Both the position numbers and the translations under genes were made by a program. Positions 1 to 8,004 of a stretch of 21,905 nucleotides of DNA are shown piece by piece; positions within the stretch are counted from its first letter, which is position 1, and every line of letters starts with the position of its first letter. The stretch is from Lachnospiraceae bacterium UBA3638. Lineage in GTDB: Bacteria > Bacillota > Clostridia > Lachnospirales > Lachnospiraceae. The notes under the pieces were generated by a model that was given only the letters and a program-made list of their open reading frames with translations, was not told where the DNA came from and searched no databases. The stretch covers positions 1 to 21,905 of the forward strand of contig DFKT01000064.1 of assembly GCA_002373595.1 (NCBI GenBank), given 5' to 3'.

Positions 1-362
1 GAACGAAGTCCGCCCGAAGGGAAACTCGATGCATCGGGCTCGCCCTTTATGAGCTCCTTGCCGGAGAACTCGAGGATCATCCTGCCCTCTTCGTCGGGGT
101 GCGTAACAAAAGCATCATGCTTCTCGGCGGTGATACCCGTAAGGGGCTGGAACCAGTGAGTGTAATGAGTCGCTCCGTTCTCAACAGCCCAATCCTTCAT
201 TGCCTTTGCAATGATATTGGCGGACTGTCTTGAGAGCTCTCCACCATGCTCTATTACGCCCTTTACTTCCTTATAGATATTCTCGGGCAGACGCTCTTTC
301 ATCTTACCGAGATTAAATACTTTGCTTCCGAAGATCTCTTCTACATTTACAGGCTCACTCAT
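1..362 (-). CDS. glnN: Type III glutamine synthetase, N-terminal part (cut by window edge)
   Basis: Glutamine synthetase makes glutamine from glutamate, ammonia and ATP in the cytoplasm. Only the first 120 codons are present; the family is about 700 residues, so most of the gene lies beyond base 1. Recognition rests on the conserved N-terminus of the type III (GlnN) family: [10 protein letters not shown] near residues 8-17, then [19 protein letters not shown] followed by [11 protein letters not shown], and [20 protein letters not shown] at the end of the visible part. The start ATG at 362 has a clean GGAGGA ribosome binding site (complement of 371-376) 8 bases upstream. The gene follows the LtaS-like gene on the same strand with about 100 bases between them, enough for its own promoter, and I saw no terminator there. 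Type III enzymes are common in Bacteroides, cyanobacteria and Clostridia. Confidence 0.92.
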   Translation of the reverse strand, partial: MSEPVNVEEIFGSKVFNLGKMKERLPENIYKEVKGVIEHGGELSRQSANIIAKAMKDWAVENGATHYTHWFQPLTGITAEKHDAFVTHPDEEGRMILEFSGKELIKGEPDASSFPSGGLR

Positions 363-405
363 CGGATAAGTCCTCCTCGTCGTGTGCGGCAATATTCACC
401 CGCTG

Positions 406-441
406 ATAATACAGTTTACTAATTTTATTCCTTTTTCGCAA
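406..441 (-). promoter_or_regulatory. Possible sigma-A promoter of glnN
   Basis: On the minus strand TTGCGA (441-436) is followed after 17 bases by TAAACT (418-413), a 4/6 match to the -10 box. A nearby TATTAT (411-406) is a better -10 match but lacks a -35 at the right distance. The region is A/T-rich and lies just upstream of glnN. This is a weak call made because the preceding gene ends about 100 bases away. Confidence 0.3.
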
Positions 442-461
442 CTTCTGCCTAAATGAGATCA

Positions 462-2888
462 TTACGGGGTCTCTCCGCCTTCTCCCGTCTGTCCGGCATC
501 ACCTGCATCTCCCGTGCCGCCGTCTCCCGCAGTATCAGCTCCTTCGGTTCCGTCAGCGCCCTCTCCGTTTTCTCCAGTCATTCCGGCCGCTTCCATCGCC
601 TGCTGGATCGCAAGTGCCTGTTCCTCAGCCTGCTTGGCTGCCTCTATCTGAGCTTCCATCTCATACACCTGCATCAGATCCTGCTCCCTGATATTCTCGG
701 CGTATATCTCCTCATCCGTCATCAGTCCGGAATTCTTCCATACATAGAAGAAGAAATTCGTGCGCAGAGCCTGGAGCGATGCGGAATATTCGCTCTCGGT
801 ATAGGATATCATCGCTTCCTCATATGCATCTATGGCGTCTTCCGTGTAGTTCCCCGCACCGTCGGTCCATACCTTTACTCCCGTGCGCCTGTTGTATTTC
901 ATCTTATCAGTGATAAAGCTGCCGTTGTAAAGTCTGGCTCTGTGTACACCATCAGAGAAGATATCCGTACCCGCAAGAAGTCTTGAATCATATTTAATGT
1001 TCATCAGATTGAGCATGGTGGGTACAATATCTACATTGCAGCAGTATGTATCCGTCTCTATCTTTTCCTTAAGACCCGCATTGTAAATGATGCAGGTCGC
1101 GTGATATTTCTCAAAGTCCTGGAAATCCTGATCGGTGAAACTGTCACCGACGAGTTCCTTCTGTGACTGCTCATCCAGGAAGTACGGGAAGTGATCTCCG
1201 GCTATGACTATCACGGTCTTGTCGAGTTTACCTTTCTCCTTAAGTCTGTCGACTAGATACTGCAGTCCCTGCTCGAGTTCATACTCTCCGCAGAAATATC
1301 CGAGTATGCCGTCGCTTTCATACTTATCTCCGGCAAGCTCGCGTACCGCTTCGATGTTCTTCTTGTACATCTGGTTAAAAGGCTTGTATGGTCCGTGTCC
1401 GCTGAAAGTCATATAGTATGCATGGAACTGATCATCGTCTATGTAATCATCAACGGACTGTTCAAAGAGCTCCAAGTCGGAAGCCGGCCAGGTCGAAGTA
1501 AACTTCATTCCCTCGTCCATGAACTTGATATTCTCATATCCGAGGTTCGGCCAGGAGTATGCTCTCTTGTAATAATCTCCGTAATAATTGTGATATGCGT
1601 ATGAATTAATACCGTTTGCATTTAGGAGGTCTCCGAGTCCGTACGGCATAAATACATTGGCCGACTGTGCGAAAGTGCCGACTGCGGTACCGCTGTCGGC
1701 GATCCTCGATACATCAGGCCAGAGTGAAGTTGCAAAAGCAAACTCTCCGTTCGTTGTGGTATTTGGAAAGCTGTTGTAGTAATTGTTCAGCACTATACCG
1801 TTCTGACTCATTTCGTATAAAAGCGGGGTGATGTCGGGATCTATGCCGTATCCCGAAAATGCTTCACCGCAGATATAGATAAGGTTATAGCCTTCAAAGA
1901 GACCTGTGTATTCGTTGGTCGTGGTGGGCGATTTGGAATTGTAATATTTGCAGAGAGATGCTATCGAAGGATCTCCCGTGAGAGTTGCAAGTTTCTCAAA
2001 GTCTATCGCTTCGTCGACATAGGGTTCCCTAACGACCTCTTTTTCCTTCTCGGCTTCCTCCTGCGCTTCCTTTTCCTCTTCAGCCTTTCTCGCTTCATCT
2101 TCGGCGGAGGTAATATTGATCGCAGCTATATCCACTTCCATATCGGCTGCAGTCTTGCCTGAACCGAAACCGAAATAGTAAGCTCCCGTTTCTATTATGG
2201 TAGTGGGAAGTATACCGACTCTGGTCGCGGTCGTATCGGTATCCGCTGTTGCATCATGAATGACATAGTACGCACTGCCTCTGCCTGCGCCGCCCAGTCT
2301 GATGCAGCCTATTCCAAGGAACCATACGGGAACGATGAGTGCAAATATGATGATCCTCACAAGAGCGGGATACGCTCCTCCCAGGATATTTCTTCCCTTA
2401 TTGAAACGAAATCTGACAAAGAGAAGATGTGCCATGATCACTATCGGAATAAGGATAAGACATAATCCGCCGAGAGAGCTTATGACCGCATCTCCGACGC
2501 TCCATCCGAAATTATTCATGGCGTCGCCGCCCATTCCGATCATGCTCACAGAGAGAACTGATCCGAATATGCCAAAGTAAACAAACTGAACAAAATAATA
2601 CAATCCTGCCAGAACCAAAAGGAGCATCATCACGATCCTGTTGATGATCTTATGCTTCCTGTGAAAACCGGACAGCACGGTAAAGAAAAGCGCGGCCGCG
2701 GGAAGCAGAAATACTCCGGGCAGATTAGCTGCCGTGATCTTTCCCGATATCCTTAAGCGCAGGATTACTTCCCAATATATAAACGTAAAGAGATAAACAG
2801 CCAGATACTTAAGCCATTCGACTTTACTGTCTCTGTCACTATGTTCAGTCTCTTCCGTCAATTCTTTTACAGCATTTGCATCAACCAT
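462..2888 (-). CDS. LtaS-like membrane sulfatase-fold phosphoglycerol transferase
   Basis: A membrane enzyme of the LtaS/sulfatase superfamily, which transfers phosphoglycerol-type groups outside the cell (lipoteichoic acid or glycan decoration). Five hydrophobic segments lie at about residues 27-45, 57-73, 83-107, 136-158 and 177-198. A charged, probably coiled-coil linker (about 260-288, rich in E, K and A) precedes the extracellular catalytic domain. Family motifs are visible: GEAF with Glu342 (metal ligand), NTTTNGEF at 376-383 supplying the catalytic threonine, SGHGPY with His498, and GDHFPY with Asp565-His566. At 808 residues it is longer than typical LtaS (about 650), because of the linker and a Gly/Asp/Glu/Thr-rich tail (about 771-808). 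The start ATG shares one base with the trhP stop (TAATG), so translation is probably coupled. It is the last gene of the ireB operon. The exact polymer and substrate cannot be told from sequence. Confidence 0.85.
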   Translation of the reverse strand: MVDANAVKELTEETEHSDRDSKVEWLKYLAVYLFTFIYWEVILRLRISGKITAANLPGVFLLPAAALFFTVLSGFHRKHKIINRIVMMLLLVLAGLYYFVQFVYFGIFGSVLSVSMIGMGGDAMNNFGWSVGDAVISSLGGLCLILIPIVIMAHLLFVRFRFNKGRNILGGAYPALVRIIIFALIVPVWFLGIGCIRLGGAGRGSAYYVIHDATADTDTTATRVGILPTTIIETGAYYFGFGSGKTAADMEVDIAAINITSAEDEARKAEEEKEAQEEAEKEKEVVREPYVDEAIDFEKLATLTGDPSIASLCKYYNSKSPTTTNEYTGLFEGYNLIYICGEAFSGYGIDPDITPLLYEMSQNGIVLNNYYNSFPNTTTNGEFAFATSLWPDVSRIADSGTAVGTFAQSANVFMPYGLGDLLNANGINSYAYHNYYGDYYKRAYSWPNLGYENIKFMDEGMKFTSTWPASDLELFEQSVDDYIDDDQFHAYYMTFSGHGPYKPFNQMYKKNIEAVRELAGDKYESDGILGYFCGEYELEQGLQYLVDRLKEKGKLDKTVIVIAGDHFPYFLDEQSQKELVGDSFTDQDFQDFEKYHATCIIYNAGLKEKIETDTYCCNVDIVPTMLNLMNIKYDSRLLAGTDIFSDGVHRARLYNGSFITDKMKYNRRTGVKVWTDGAGNYTEDAIDAYEEAMISYTESEYSASLQALRTNFFFYVWKNSGLMTDEEIYAENIREQDLMQVYEMEAQIEAAKQAEEQALAIQQAMEAAGMTGENGEGADGTEGADTAGDGGTGDAGDAGQTGEGGETP

Positions 2889-4159
2889 TACTTATTCTTC
2901 CTGAGTATATCTCCGTCTTCCGCGGGTTCGCTGAGTGCGAGTTCTATCATCTCGCATGCATGAGGGCAGTTCTCCACAGGACTTCCGTCCTCTCCCCACA
3001 TCGCGGTGACGGTCGCTTCTATGTCCTTCCCGTCCGGCTTCATTATCTGTATCCTATCGCCGACACTGAATTTGTTTTTCTGTTCTATGGTTATCTCTTT
3101 GCCGCTGCCCTGAGCGATACCGAGATATATCGCTTCGCTGTCGTAAGTCAGTCCGTCATAGATCTGACCGCTGTTGTCCGGCTTTCCGAAATAGAATCCC
3201 GTCCCATACGGTCTGAATGTGCAGCGCCTTAGCTGCTCCATATAATGATCTTTTTTTGCTTCATACTTTTCCCGCGATTCAAAAAGATCATCTATCGCTT
3301 CTCTGTATGTCCTCGTCACGCTCGCAACATACAGTGCATTCTTCATCCTGCCTTCAATCTTGAAACTGTCTATCCCCGCATCAACCAGTTCGGGTATATG
3401 ATCTGCCATGCACAGATCCTTGGAGTTAAATATGAATGTACCTCTCTCTGTCTCTTCAACAGGGAAATACTCTCCCGGCCTCGACTCCTCCATAACGGTG
3501 TACTTCCATCTGCAGGGGTGTGTGCATGCACCGTGATTGGCATCCCTTCCCGTCATCGCATTGGAGAGAAGACACCTGCCGGAGTACGAGATACACATCG
3601 CACCATGGATAAAGCACTCTATCTCCAGATCGTCAGGGATATGCTTTCTGATATCCTCGATCTCCTTTAAACTGAGTTCTCTGCCCCCGACCACGCGCTT
3701 CGCACCGAGATCATGCCAGAAGAGAAATGTCTCCGCATTTACATTATTGGACTGAGTCGATATGTGCATCTCCGCTTCGGGCCATACCTTCTTAAGTATC
3801 CTGATCAGTCCGGGGTCGGATATGATGATCGCATCGGGTGCATTCCCGCCGAGATCACGGAGCTCTTCGAAATATCTTTTTGCATCATCAAGGTCATATC
3901 CGTGCGCAAAGATATTCGCGGTAACATAGACCTTTACGCCTGCCGCGTGTGCGTACTTTACATTCTCTCCGATCTCCTCTACGGAAAAGTTGCGCGCTTT
4001 CGCGCGCAGACTGAACGCTTCACCACCGATATATACCGCATCGGCTCCGTATCTTATCGCTGTCCTGAAAGTCTCGGGAGATCCTGCGGGGATCAACAGC
4101 TCGGGCTTATTTACTTTTTGATCGACAGAGCCACTCCGTCCGCCATCGGCATTAAGCAT
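2888..4159 (-). CDS. trhP: Peptidase U32-family protein, probable tRNA U34 hydroxylation protein TrhP
   Basis: A U32-family protein. Members next to trmR in Firmicutes (YrrN/YrrO) and E. coli YegQ (TrhP) are needed for prephenate-dependent hydroxylation of tRNA uridine 34. The N-terminal barrel begins PELLIPAGSPETFRTAIRYG (about 19-38). The U32 signature ECFIHGAMCISYSGRC lies at 181-196. Cys189, Cys196, Cys212/216 and Cys250 have spacing compatible with the iron-sulfur site described for relatives such as UbiU. The 423-residue length fits TrhP. The start ATG at 4159 lies 49 bases inside trmR; no other ATG, GTG or TTG occurs before the conserved domain, and GAGGA sits 9 bases upstream, so the overlap looks real. 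Only one copy is present here, while Bacillus has two adjacent genes. Proteolytic activity is not expected. Confidence 0.82.
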   Translation of the reverse strand: MLNADGGRSGSVDQKVNKPELLIPAGSPETFRTAIRYGADAVYIGGEAFSLRAKARNFSVEEIGENVKYAHAAGVKVYVTANIFAHGYDLDDAKRYFEELRDLGGNAPDAIIISDPGLIRILKKVWPEAEMHISTQSNNVNAETFLFWHDLGAKRVVGGRELSLKEIEDIRKHIPDDLEIECFIHGAMCISYSGRCLLSNAMTGRDANHGACTHPCRWKYTVMEESRPGEYFPVEETERGTFIFNSKDLCMADHIPELVDAGIDSFKIEGRMKNALYVASVTRTYREAIDDLFESREKYEAKKDHYMEQLRRCTFRPYGTGFYFGKPDNSGQIYDGLTYDSEAIYLGIAQGSGKEITIEQKNKFSVGDRIQIMKPDGKDIEATVTAMWGEDGSPVENCPHACEMIELALSEPAEDGDILRKNK

Positions 4160-4749
4160 GTGTTTAAATCCTCATCGTGATATATCTCCCGGATGAACTC
4201 TCTCATCCTTGCGTGTATCGTACGGTCGCGTCTGCGCACCGCATATCTGGACTCGAGTACGTCTCCTTCCTGCAGACAATTGTCCGTGATAAGGAGTCCG
4301 CCCTTCCTAAGGAGTCTCTTTATGTCTGACAGTAAAAAAGGATACTGCCCTTTGGCGGCATCCAGAAAAATGATATCGTATTCTTTATCAAGTGTCTTTA
4401 TGACCTCCGCCGCATCACCCTTTATCAGTGTGATATCATCGGAGTATCCTGCCTTTTCGATATTCTGAAGTGCGGCATTTGCTCTGTCTTCATCGAGCTC
4501 TATGGTCGTGATCTTAAGACCGTCGCCGCCCGCTTCTCTCATAAGTATGGACGAGAATCCTATCGCACTTCCTATCTCAAGTATATCCGCGGGCTTTCTT
4601 TCCGTGATGATAAACTTAAGAAGATGCTGGACCGCAGTCCTGATGATCGGGACTCTGTCCGCTCTTGCCGTCTCTTCAAGCTCCGTTAAAAATTCCGATT
4701 TGCCTCCCGATATCAGATCGAGGAATGCATCAGTTCTGTCTTCGTACAT
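4111..4749 (-). CDS. trmR: tRNA 5-hydroxyuridine methyltransferase TrmR (O-methyltransferase family 3)
   Basis: A class I SAM-dependent O-methyltransferase. Bacillus TrmR (YrrM) converts ho5U34 to mo5U34 in tRNA, and the neighbouring trhP makes the hydroxylated substrate. Visible features in 212 residues: SAM motif I LEIGSAIGFSS at about 57-67, acidic SAM ligand TIELDEDRA at about 82-90, and the metal-binding pair FLDAAKGQY (Asp130) and ITDNCL (Asp156-Asn157), typical of the catechol/caffeoyl-CoA O-methyltransferase fold. I chose the ATG at 4749, which overlaps the stop of the upstream gene by one base (TGATG); a TTG at 4752 just before it is a less likely start. Its 3' end overlaps trhP by 49 bases. 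The gene order mltG-like, trmR, trhP supports the assignment strongly. Confidence 0.88.
   Translation of the reverse strand: MYEDRTDAFLDLISGGKSEFLTELEETARADRVPIIRTAVQHLLKFIITERKPADILEIGSAIGFSSILMREAGGDGLKITTIELDEDRANAALQNIEKAGYSDDITLIKGDAAEVIKTLDKEYDIIFLDAAKGQYPFLLSDIKRLLRKGGLLITDNCLQEGDVLESRYAVRRRDRTIHARMREFIREIYHDEDLNTCLMPMADGVALSIKK
4169..4173 (-). promoter_or_regulatory. Ribosome binding site of trhP, inside trmR
   Basis: GAGGA on the minus strand, 9 bases before the trhP ATG, lies within the trmR coding region. It supports the 49-base overlapping start, since the next codons up to the conserved domain contain no start codon. Confidence 0.6.
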
Positions 4750-5273
4750 CAATTGGACTCCGAATCGTTTCCGCCGTCAGCATCTCCGGCTCCGCCATCT
4801 TCCTCTCCGTCAGGCGCGGCGGGCGCTTCCTCTTCCTCACCCGTTCCGGTAGCTTCTCCCGCGTCGGGAAGGACTGACTTTTCATCATCTCCTTCGACAG
4901 TCGTCTTGGCAGTCATAGCTGCAAACATCTCCTCAGCTGTCATGGATGTGCTGACCGTATATGTTCCGGGCTTTAGATCTTTCCTGTACTCTGAAGCGTA
5001 ATACTGCAGCATGAAAAGCGTTGCATCTCTGGAGAGACCTTTCTCCGCAAATATTGTTCCAAGCTGCTTCGCGGAGAATTTCTCCGGAATCGTTACGCTC
5101 ACTTCTCTTCCCTCACCTGCGGATATGGGCGGCTCCGTAAAGATACGATAACCGTAATCATAGCATTTACCTGCCCAAGTGATGATAAGGTGTATGACGA
5201 ATATCGCGATAACGACCTTCAATATCAGGTCGACCACATATGCAATGAGTCCTATGATCTTGGATTTACTCAT
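4749..5273 (-). CDS. Short MltG/YceG-like membrane protein lacking the transglycosylase domain
   Basis: The protein has one N-terminal membrane segment (about 7-33), then a region like the LysM-like N-terminal subdomain of MltG/YceG: VTIPEKFSAKQLGTIFAEKG at about 60-79, then KPGTYTVSTSMTAEEM at about 101-116. After that comes only an acidic tail (about 127-174) rich in E, D, G and A. MltG proteins are about 350 residues and carry their catalytic glutamate in a C-terminal domain that is absent here. The protein therefore cannot be a lytic transglycosylase of the known type; a role in binding or regulating peptidoglycan synthesis is an inference. Its position matches yrrL (mltG) in Bacillus, between the ruvX group and trmR. 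The start ATG overlaps the ylbF stop by one base (TAATG). Automatic labels such as aminodeoxychorismate lyase would be misleading. Confidence 0.75.
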   Translation of the reverse strand: MSKSKIIGLIAYVVDLILKVVIAIFVIHLIITWAGKCYDYGYRIFTEPPISAGEGREVSVTIPEKFSAKQLGTIFAEKGLSRDATLFMLQYYASEYRKDLKPGTYTVSTSMTAEEMFAAMTAKTTVEGDDEKSVLPDAGEATGTGEEEEAPAAPDGEEDGGAGDADGGNDSESN

Positions 5274-5593
5274 TACTCAAAATCCAGCCTTTCTATAAGA
5301 TTATCTTCAAGCTCCTGCATCATACGGCAAAATGCAAGCTCCGCCGCGAGGAAATTGTCGACAAGAGGATTCTCTCTGAATCCTTTGAATTCTTTTTCAA
5401 ACTCCGCGAGCTTGGCGAAATCGAATCCTTCCGACATCTGCATTTCATAATTGCGCTGTCTGAATTCATCGATACGCGCTTTAAGCGCCGGATCCTGCTT
5501 TACAAGATCCAGCTGCTTACGATACTCGCGGTATACTTCACTGTTTTTGATATCGGCTGCGAATCTCTCGAGAGCCTCATCAACCTCTGTCAT
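5273..5593 (-). CDS. ylbF: YlbF family protein
   Basis: A 106-residue, all-helical protein of the YlbF/YmcA family (DUF964). In Bacillus, YlbF forms the Y-complex with YmcA and YaaT, which stimulates RNase Y-dependent RNA processing and affects competence, biofilm and sporulation. Visible: an amphipathic N-terminal helix (DEALERFAADIKNSEVYREY), the family-typical DPALKARIDEFRQRNYEMQ at about 34-52, and the ENPLVDNFLAAE segment near residue 74. It sits 16 bases after RNase J, linking two RNA-decay factors in one transcript. AGGTGG lies just before its ATG. Whether it is a true YlbF orthologue or another subfamily member is not certain. Confidence 0.8.
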   Translation of the reverse strand: MTEVDEALERFAADIKNSEVYREYRKQLDLVKQDPALKARIDEFRQRNYEMQMSEGFDFAKLAEFEKEFKGFRENPLVDNFLAAELAFCRMMQELEDNLIERLDFE

Positions 5594-5609
5594 AATCCAC
5601 CTGTCCTGT

Positions 5610-7283
5610 TCAGAATTCCTGAATGATCGGCAAGATCATCGGGCGCCTCTTGGTCTTCTTCCAAACGAAGTCACTCATCTCATCCCTTATCGCAGACTTA
5701 AGTCTGTTCCAGTCTGACGGTGCTTCGTCTATGCACTCAAGTATAGCTTCCTCGGCAAGAGTCCTCGCTTCATCAAGGAGCTCATCCGATTCCTTAACAT
5801 ATACAAATCCTCTCGTGACTATATCGGGGCCCGATACGAGTTGTCCCGACGAGCCTTCGATACCGACGACCACTATGAGTATACCGTCCTCCGAGAGTCT
5901 CTGTCTGTCCCTTAATACGACATTTCCGACATCACCTACGCCGAGTCCGTCGACGAGTATGTCTCCTACCTGTACATGCCCGGTGACCTCAGCTCCATCC
6001 TCATCGATCTCAAGTATATCTCCTGAAGAGAGGATCTTGATGTGGTCCTTATCTATGCCGAGCTCACGCGCTATCTTGGCCTGTGCGATCAGATGCTTGT
6101 ACTCTCCGTGTACAGGGATCGAGTACTTAGGTCTGACAAGCGCATATATCAGCTTTATCTCTTCCTGACATGCGTGTCCGGAAACATGCACATCCTGGAA
6201 TACGACATCGGCCCCTTTCTGAAGGAGCTGGTTCATTATCTTGGTAACGGGCTTCTCATTTCCCGGTATCGGATGGGATGAAAAGATGACCGTGTCCTTA
6301 GGTCCTATCGTCACCTTCCTGTGCGTGCCGTCCGCCATTCTCGACAGTGCAGCCATACTCTCGCCCTGGCTTCCGGTCGTGATGATGACCTGTTTCTCGG
6401 GCGGATAGTTCTTAAGCACATCGAGTTCTACCAGCGTATCCTCAGGAACCTGAATGCACTCAAGCTTCTGAGCGATGTCTATGGTATTGACCATGCTGCG
6501 TCCTTCGACACTTACCTTTCTGCCGAAGTGATGCGCAGTATTTATGATCTGCTGTACCCGGTCAACATTGGATGCAAAGGTCGCAACTATTATCCTGTTA
6601 TCCTTGTGCTCATCAAAGAGTGACCTGAATGCTCTTCCGACATTCTTCTCGGATGGCGTAAATCCGGGTCTCTCCGCATTGGTCGAATCGCAAAGGAGCG
6701 CGAGGACTCCCTTCTTGCCTATCTCCGCAAATCTCTGCAGATCTATCGCATCGCCGTATACGGGCGTGTAGTCGACTTTGAAATCTCCCGTGTGGACTAT
6801 CGTTCCGACCGGGGTGTATATAGCCAGCGCCGCCGCGTCAACTATACTGTGGTTGGTCCTTATGAACTCCACATGGAAAGCTCCGAGACTGATAACGGTT
6901 CCGAACTTTACTACTTTACGTCTCGTGCAATCCATCATCTCATGTTCCGTGAGCTTATGCTCGATAAGTCCCATAGTCAGTCTCGTCGAGTATATCGGAA
7001 CATTCACATCACGGAGCACGTAAGGTATCGATCCTATATGATCCTCGTGTCCGTGAGTTATTACAAATCCTTTTACCTTATCGATATTATCCTTAAGGTA
7101 AGTAACATCCGGAATGACGAGATCTATGCCGAGCATATCGTCAGCCGGAAATGCCAGTCCGCAGTCTACTACGATGATACTGTCCTCGTATTCGAATGCG
7201 GTGATGTTCATCCCTATCTGTTCAAGTCCGCCGAGAGGGATGATCTTCAGCTTACCCTTATTCTGTTTTTCAGTACTACTCAA
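5610..7283 (-). CDS. rnj: Ribonuclease J
   Basis: A metallo-beta-lactamase/beta-CASP ribonuclease with 5'-to-3' exonuclease and endonuclease activity, central to RNA turnover and rRNA maturation in Gram-positive bacteria. The zinc motif HGHEDH is at 77-82 (His77, His79, Asp81, His82), with further ligands His145 and Asp167 (IVHTGDFK). The beta-CASP region includes ATFASNVDRVQQII and TTGSQGE, and near the C-terminal side SGHACQEEIKL and IPVHGEYKHL supply the late conserved histidines. At 557 residues it matches RNase J1. The start is TTG at 7283: AGGAGG (7293-7288) lies 4 bases before it and overlaps the TAG stop of the preceding gene, and the next in-frame ATG would remove conserved sequence. 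Confidence 0.95.
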   Translation of the reverse strand: MSSTEKQNKGKLKIIPLGGLEQIGMNITAFEYEDSIIVVDCGLAFPADDMLGIDLVIPDVTYLKDNIDKVKGFVITHGHEDHIGSIPYVLRDVNVPIYSTRLTMGLIEHKLTEHEMMDCTRRKVVKFGTVISLGAFHVEFIRTNHSIVDAAALAIYTPVGTIVHTGDFKVDYTPVYGDAIDLQRFAEIGKKGVLALLCDSTNAERPGFTPSEKNVGRAFRSLFDEHKDNRIIVATFASNVDRVQQIINTAHHFGRKVSVEGRSMVNTIDIAQKLECIQVPEDTLVELDVLKNYPPEKQVIITTGSQGESMAALSRMADGTHRKVTIGPKDTVIFSSHPIPGNEKPVTKIMNQLLQKGADVVFQDVHVSGHACQEEIKLIYALVRPKYSIPVHGEYKHLIAQAKIARELGIDKDHIKILSSGDILEIDEDGAEVTGHVQVGDILVDGLGVGDVGNVVLRDRQRLSEDGILIVVVGIEGSSGQLVSGPDIVTRGFVYVKESDELLDEARTLAEEAILECIDEAPSDWNRLKSAIRDEMSDFVWKKTKRRPMILPIIQEF

Positions 7284-7287
7284 AATT

Positions 7288-7293
7288 CCTCCT
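7288..7293 (-). promoter_or_regulatory. Ribosome binding site of rnj overlapping the upstream stop codon
   Basis: Minus-strand TAGGAGG contains both the DUF1292 stop codon (TAG) and a full AGGAGG Shine-Dalgarno 4 bases before the TTG start of rnj. This decides the TTG start and suggests re-initiation by ribosomes finishing the previous gene. Confidence 0.7.
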
Positions 7294-7573
7294 AGTCTGC
7301 GTCCCTCGTAAGAGCCACATCCCCGAGCAGTTCCTCAAAAACTCCCGCCACAGCGTCAAGCTCGTTGTCGTCAGATACGATCATGTATCTGCTCTCCTTG
7401 TCGCCTTCCTTTGACAGGTCCTTGAGAATGAGTGCTTCTCCGTCGCCTTCCTCGAAATCCGTGACCAGGATATAGCTGTTTCCGTTCAGCTTAGTCTGCT
7501 CAAGTACGAAGAATTCGACAGGAGAATCTCCATCTGCCTGAAAGATGATCTTCTCTAATTTGGTGTCGCTCAT
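7292..7573 (-). CDS. DUF1292 family protein (YrzB-like)
   Basis: A small acidic 93-residue protein of the DUF1292 family (Bacillus YrzB), of unknown function. Visible: the N-terminal strand pattern KIIFQADGDSPVEFFVLEQT, a central YILVTDFEEGDGEALILKD and a C-terminal helix (ELDAVAGVFEELLG), as in the family. Position supports the call: DUF1292 genes normally follow ireB and ruvX, as here. Its ATG overlaps the ruvX stop by four bases (ATGA), so translation is probably coupled. No signal peptide or membrane segment is seen. Confidence 0.85.
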   Translation of the reverse strand: MSDTKLEKIIFQADGDSPVEFFVLEQTKLNGNSYILVTDFEEGDGEALILKDLSKEGDKESRYMIVSDDNELDAVAGVFEELLGDVALTRDAD

Positions 7574-8004
7574 TTGTTTGCTCCTATGTTATGCGCACGC
7601 ATATAATCCTCCAGGATTATCTGTGCGGCAATACGGTCAACATGTTTCTTAAAATCACTGCGCTTTATACCGAGGCTCGCCATCTCCTCCTCGGCTTCAA
7701 AGGATGAAAGTCTCTCATCCTGAAATTCCACTTTAAGTCCGGTCCTTCGCTCTATCCCCTCTCCGAACTCGCGCGAAAGCTTCGCCCTTTCGCCTTCGGA
7801 GTCATCCATATTTAAGGGGAGGCCGATAACGACAAGATCGACGGAATACTCCTCTATGAGTTCCTCGATCCTTGAATAAGTCTTCCTTAGATGATTCTCC
7901 TTTTCCCTCCTGATGATCTCGACGCCCTGCGCCGTGAGTCCCAAGGGATCACTGACTGCGACTCCCACCGTCTTGGAGCCGTAATCCAGTCCGAGAATCC
8001 TCAT
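7570..8004 (-). CDS. ruvX: Holliday junction resolvase-like protein RuvX (YqgF)
   Basis: An RNase H-fold nuclease of the YqgF/RuvX family, proposed to resolve Holliday junctions or process the 5' end of pre-16S rRNA. Family motifs are intact in 144 residues: RILGLDYGSKTVGVAVSD at 2-19 with the first catalytic Asp, VVIGLPLNMD at about 58-67, FQDERLSSFEAEE at about 93-105 with acidic residues, and KHVDRIAAQIILEDY near the C-terminus with the last Asp. The start ATG overlaps the ireB stop by one base (TAATG), and its stop overlaps the next ATG. The ireB-ruvX-DUF1292 triplet is a conserved Firmicutes arrangement. Confidence 0.92.
   Translation of the reverse strand: MRILGLDYGSKTVGVAVSDPLGLTAQGVEIIRREKENHLRKTYSRIEELIEEYSVDLVVIGLPLNMDDSEGERAKLSREFGEGIERRTGLKVEFQDERLSSFEAEEEMASLGIKRSDFKKHVDRIAAQIILEDYMRAHNIGANK

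Noticed and set aside
453..986. Plus-strand 177-codon open frame opposite the LtaS-like C-terminus
   Set aside because: It is the complement of the low-complexity tail and the adjacent coding region; its Ser/Arg-rich start is a composition artefact.
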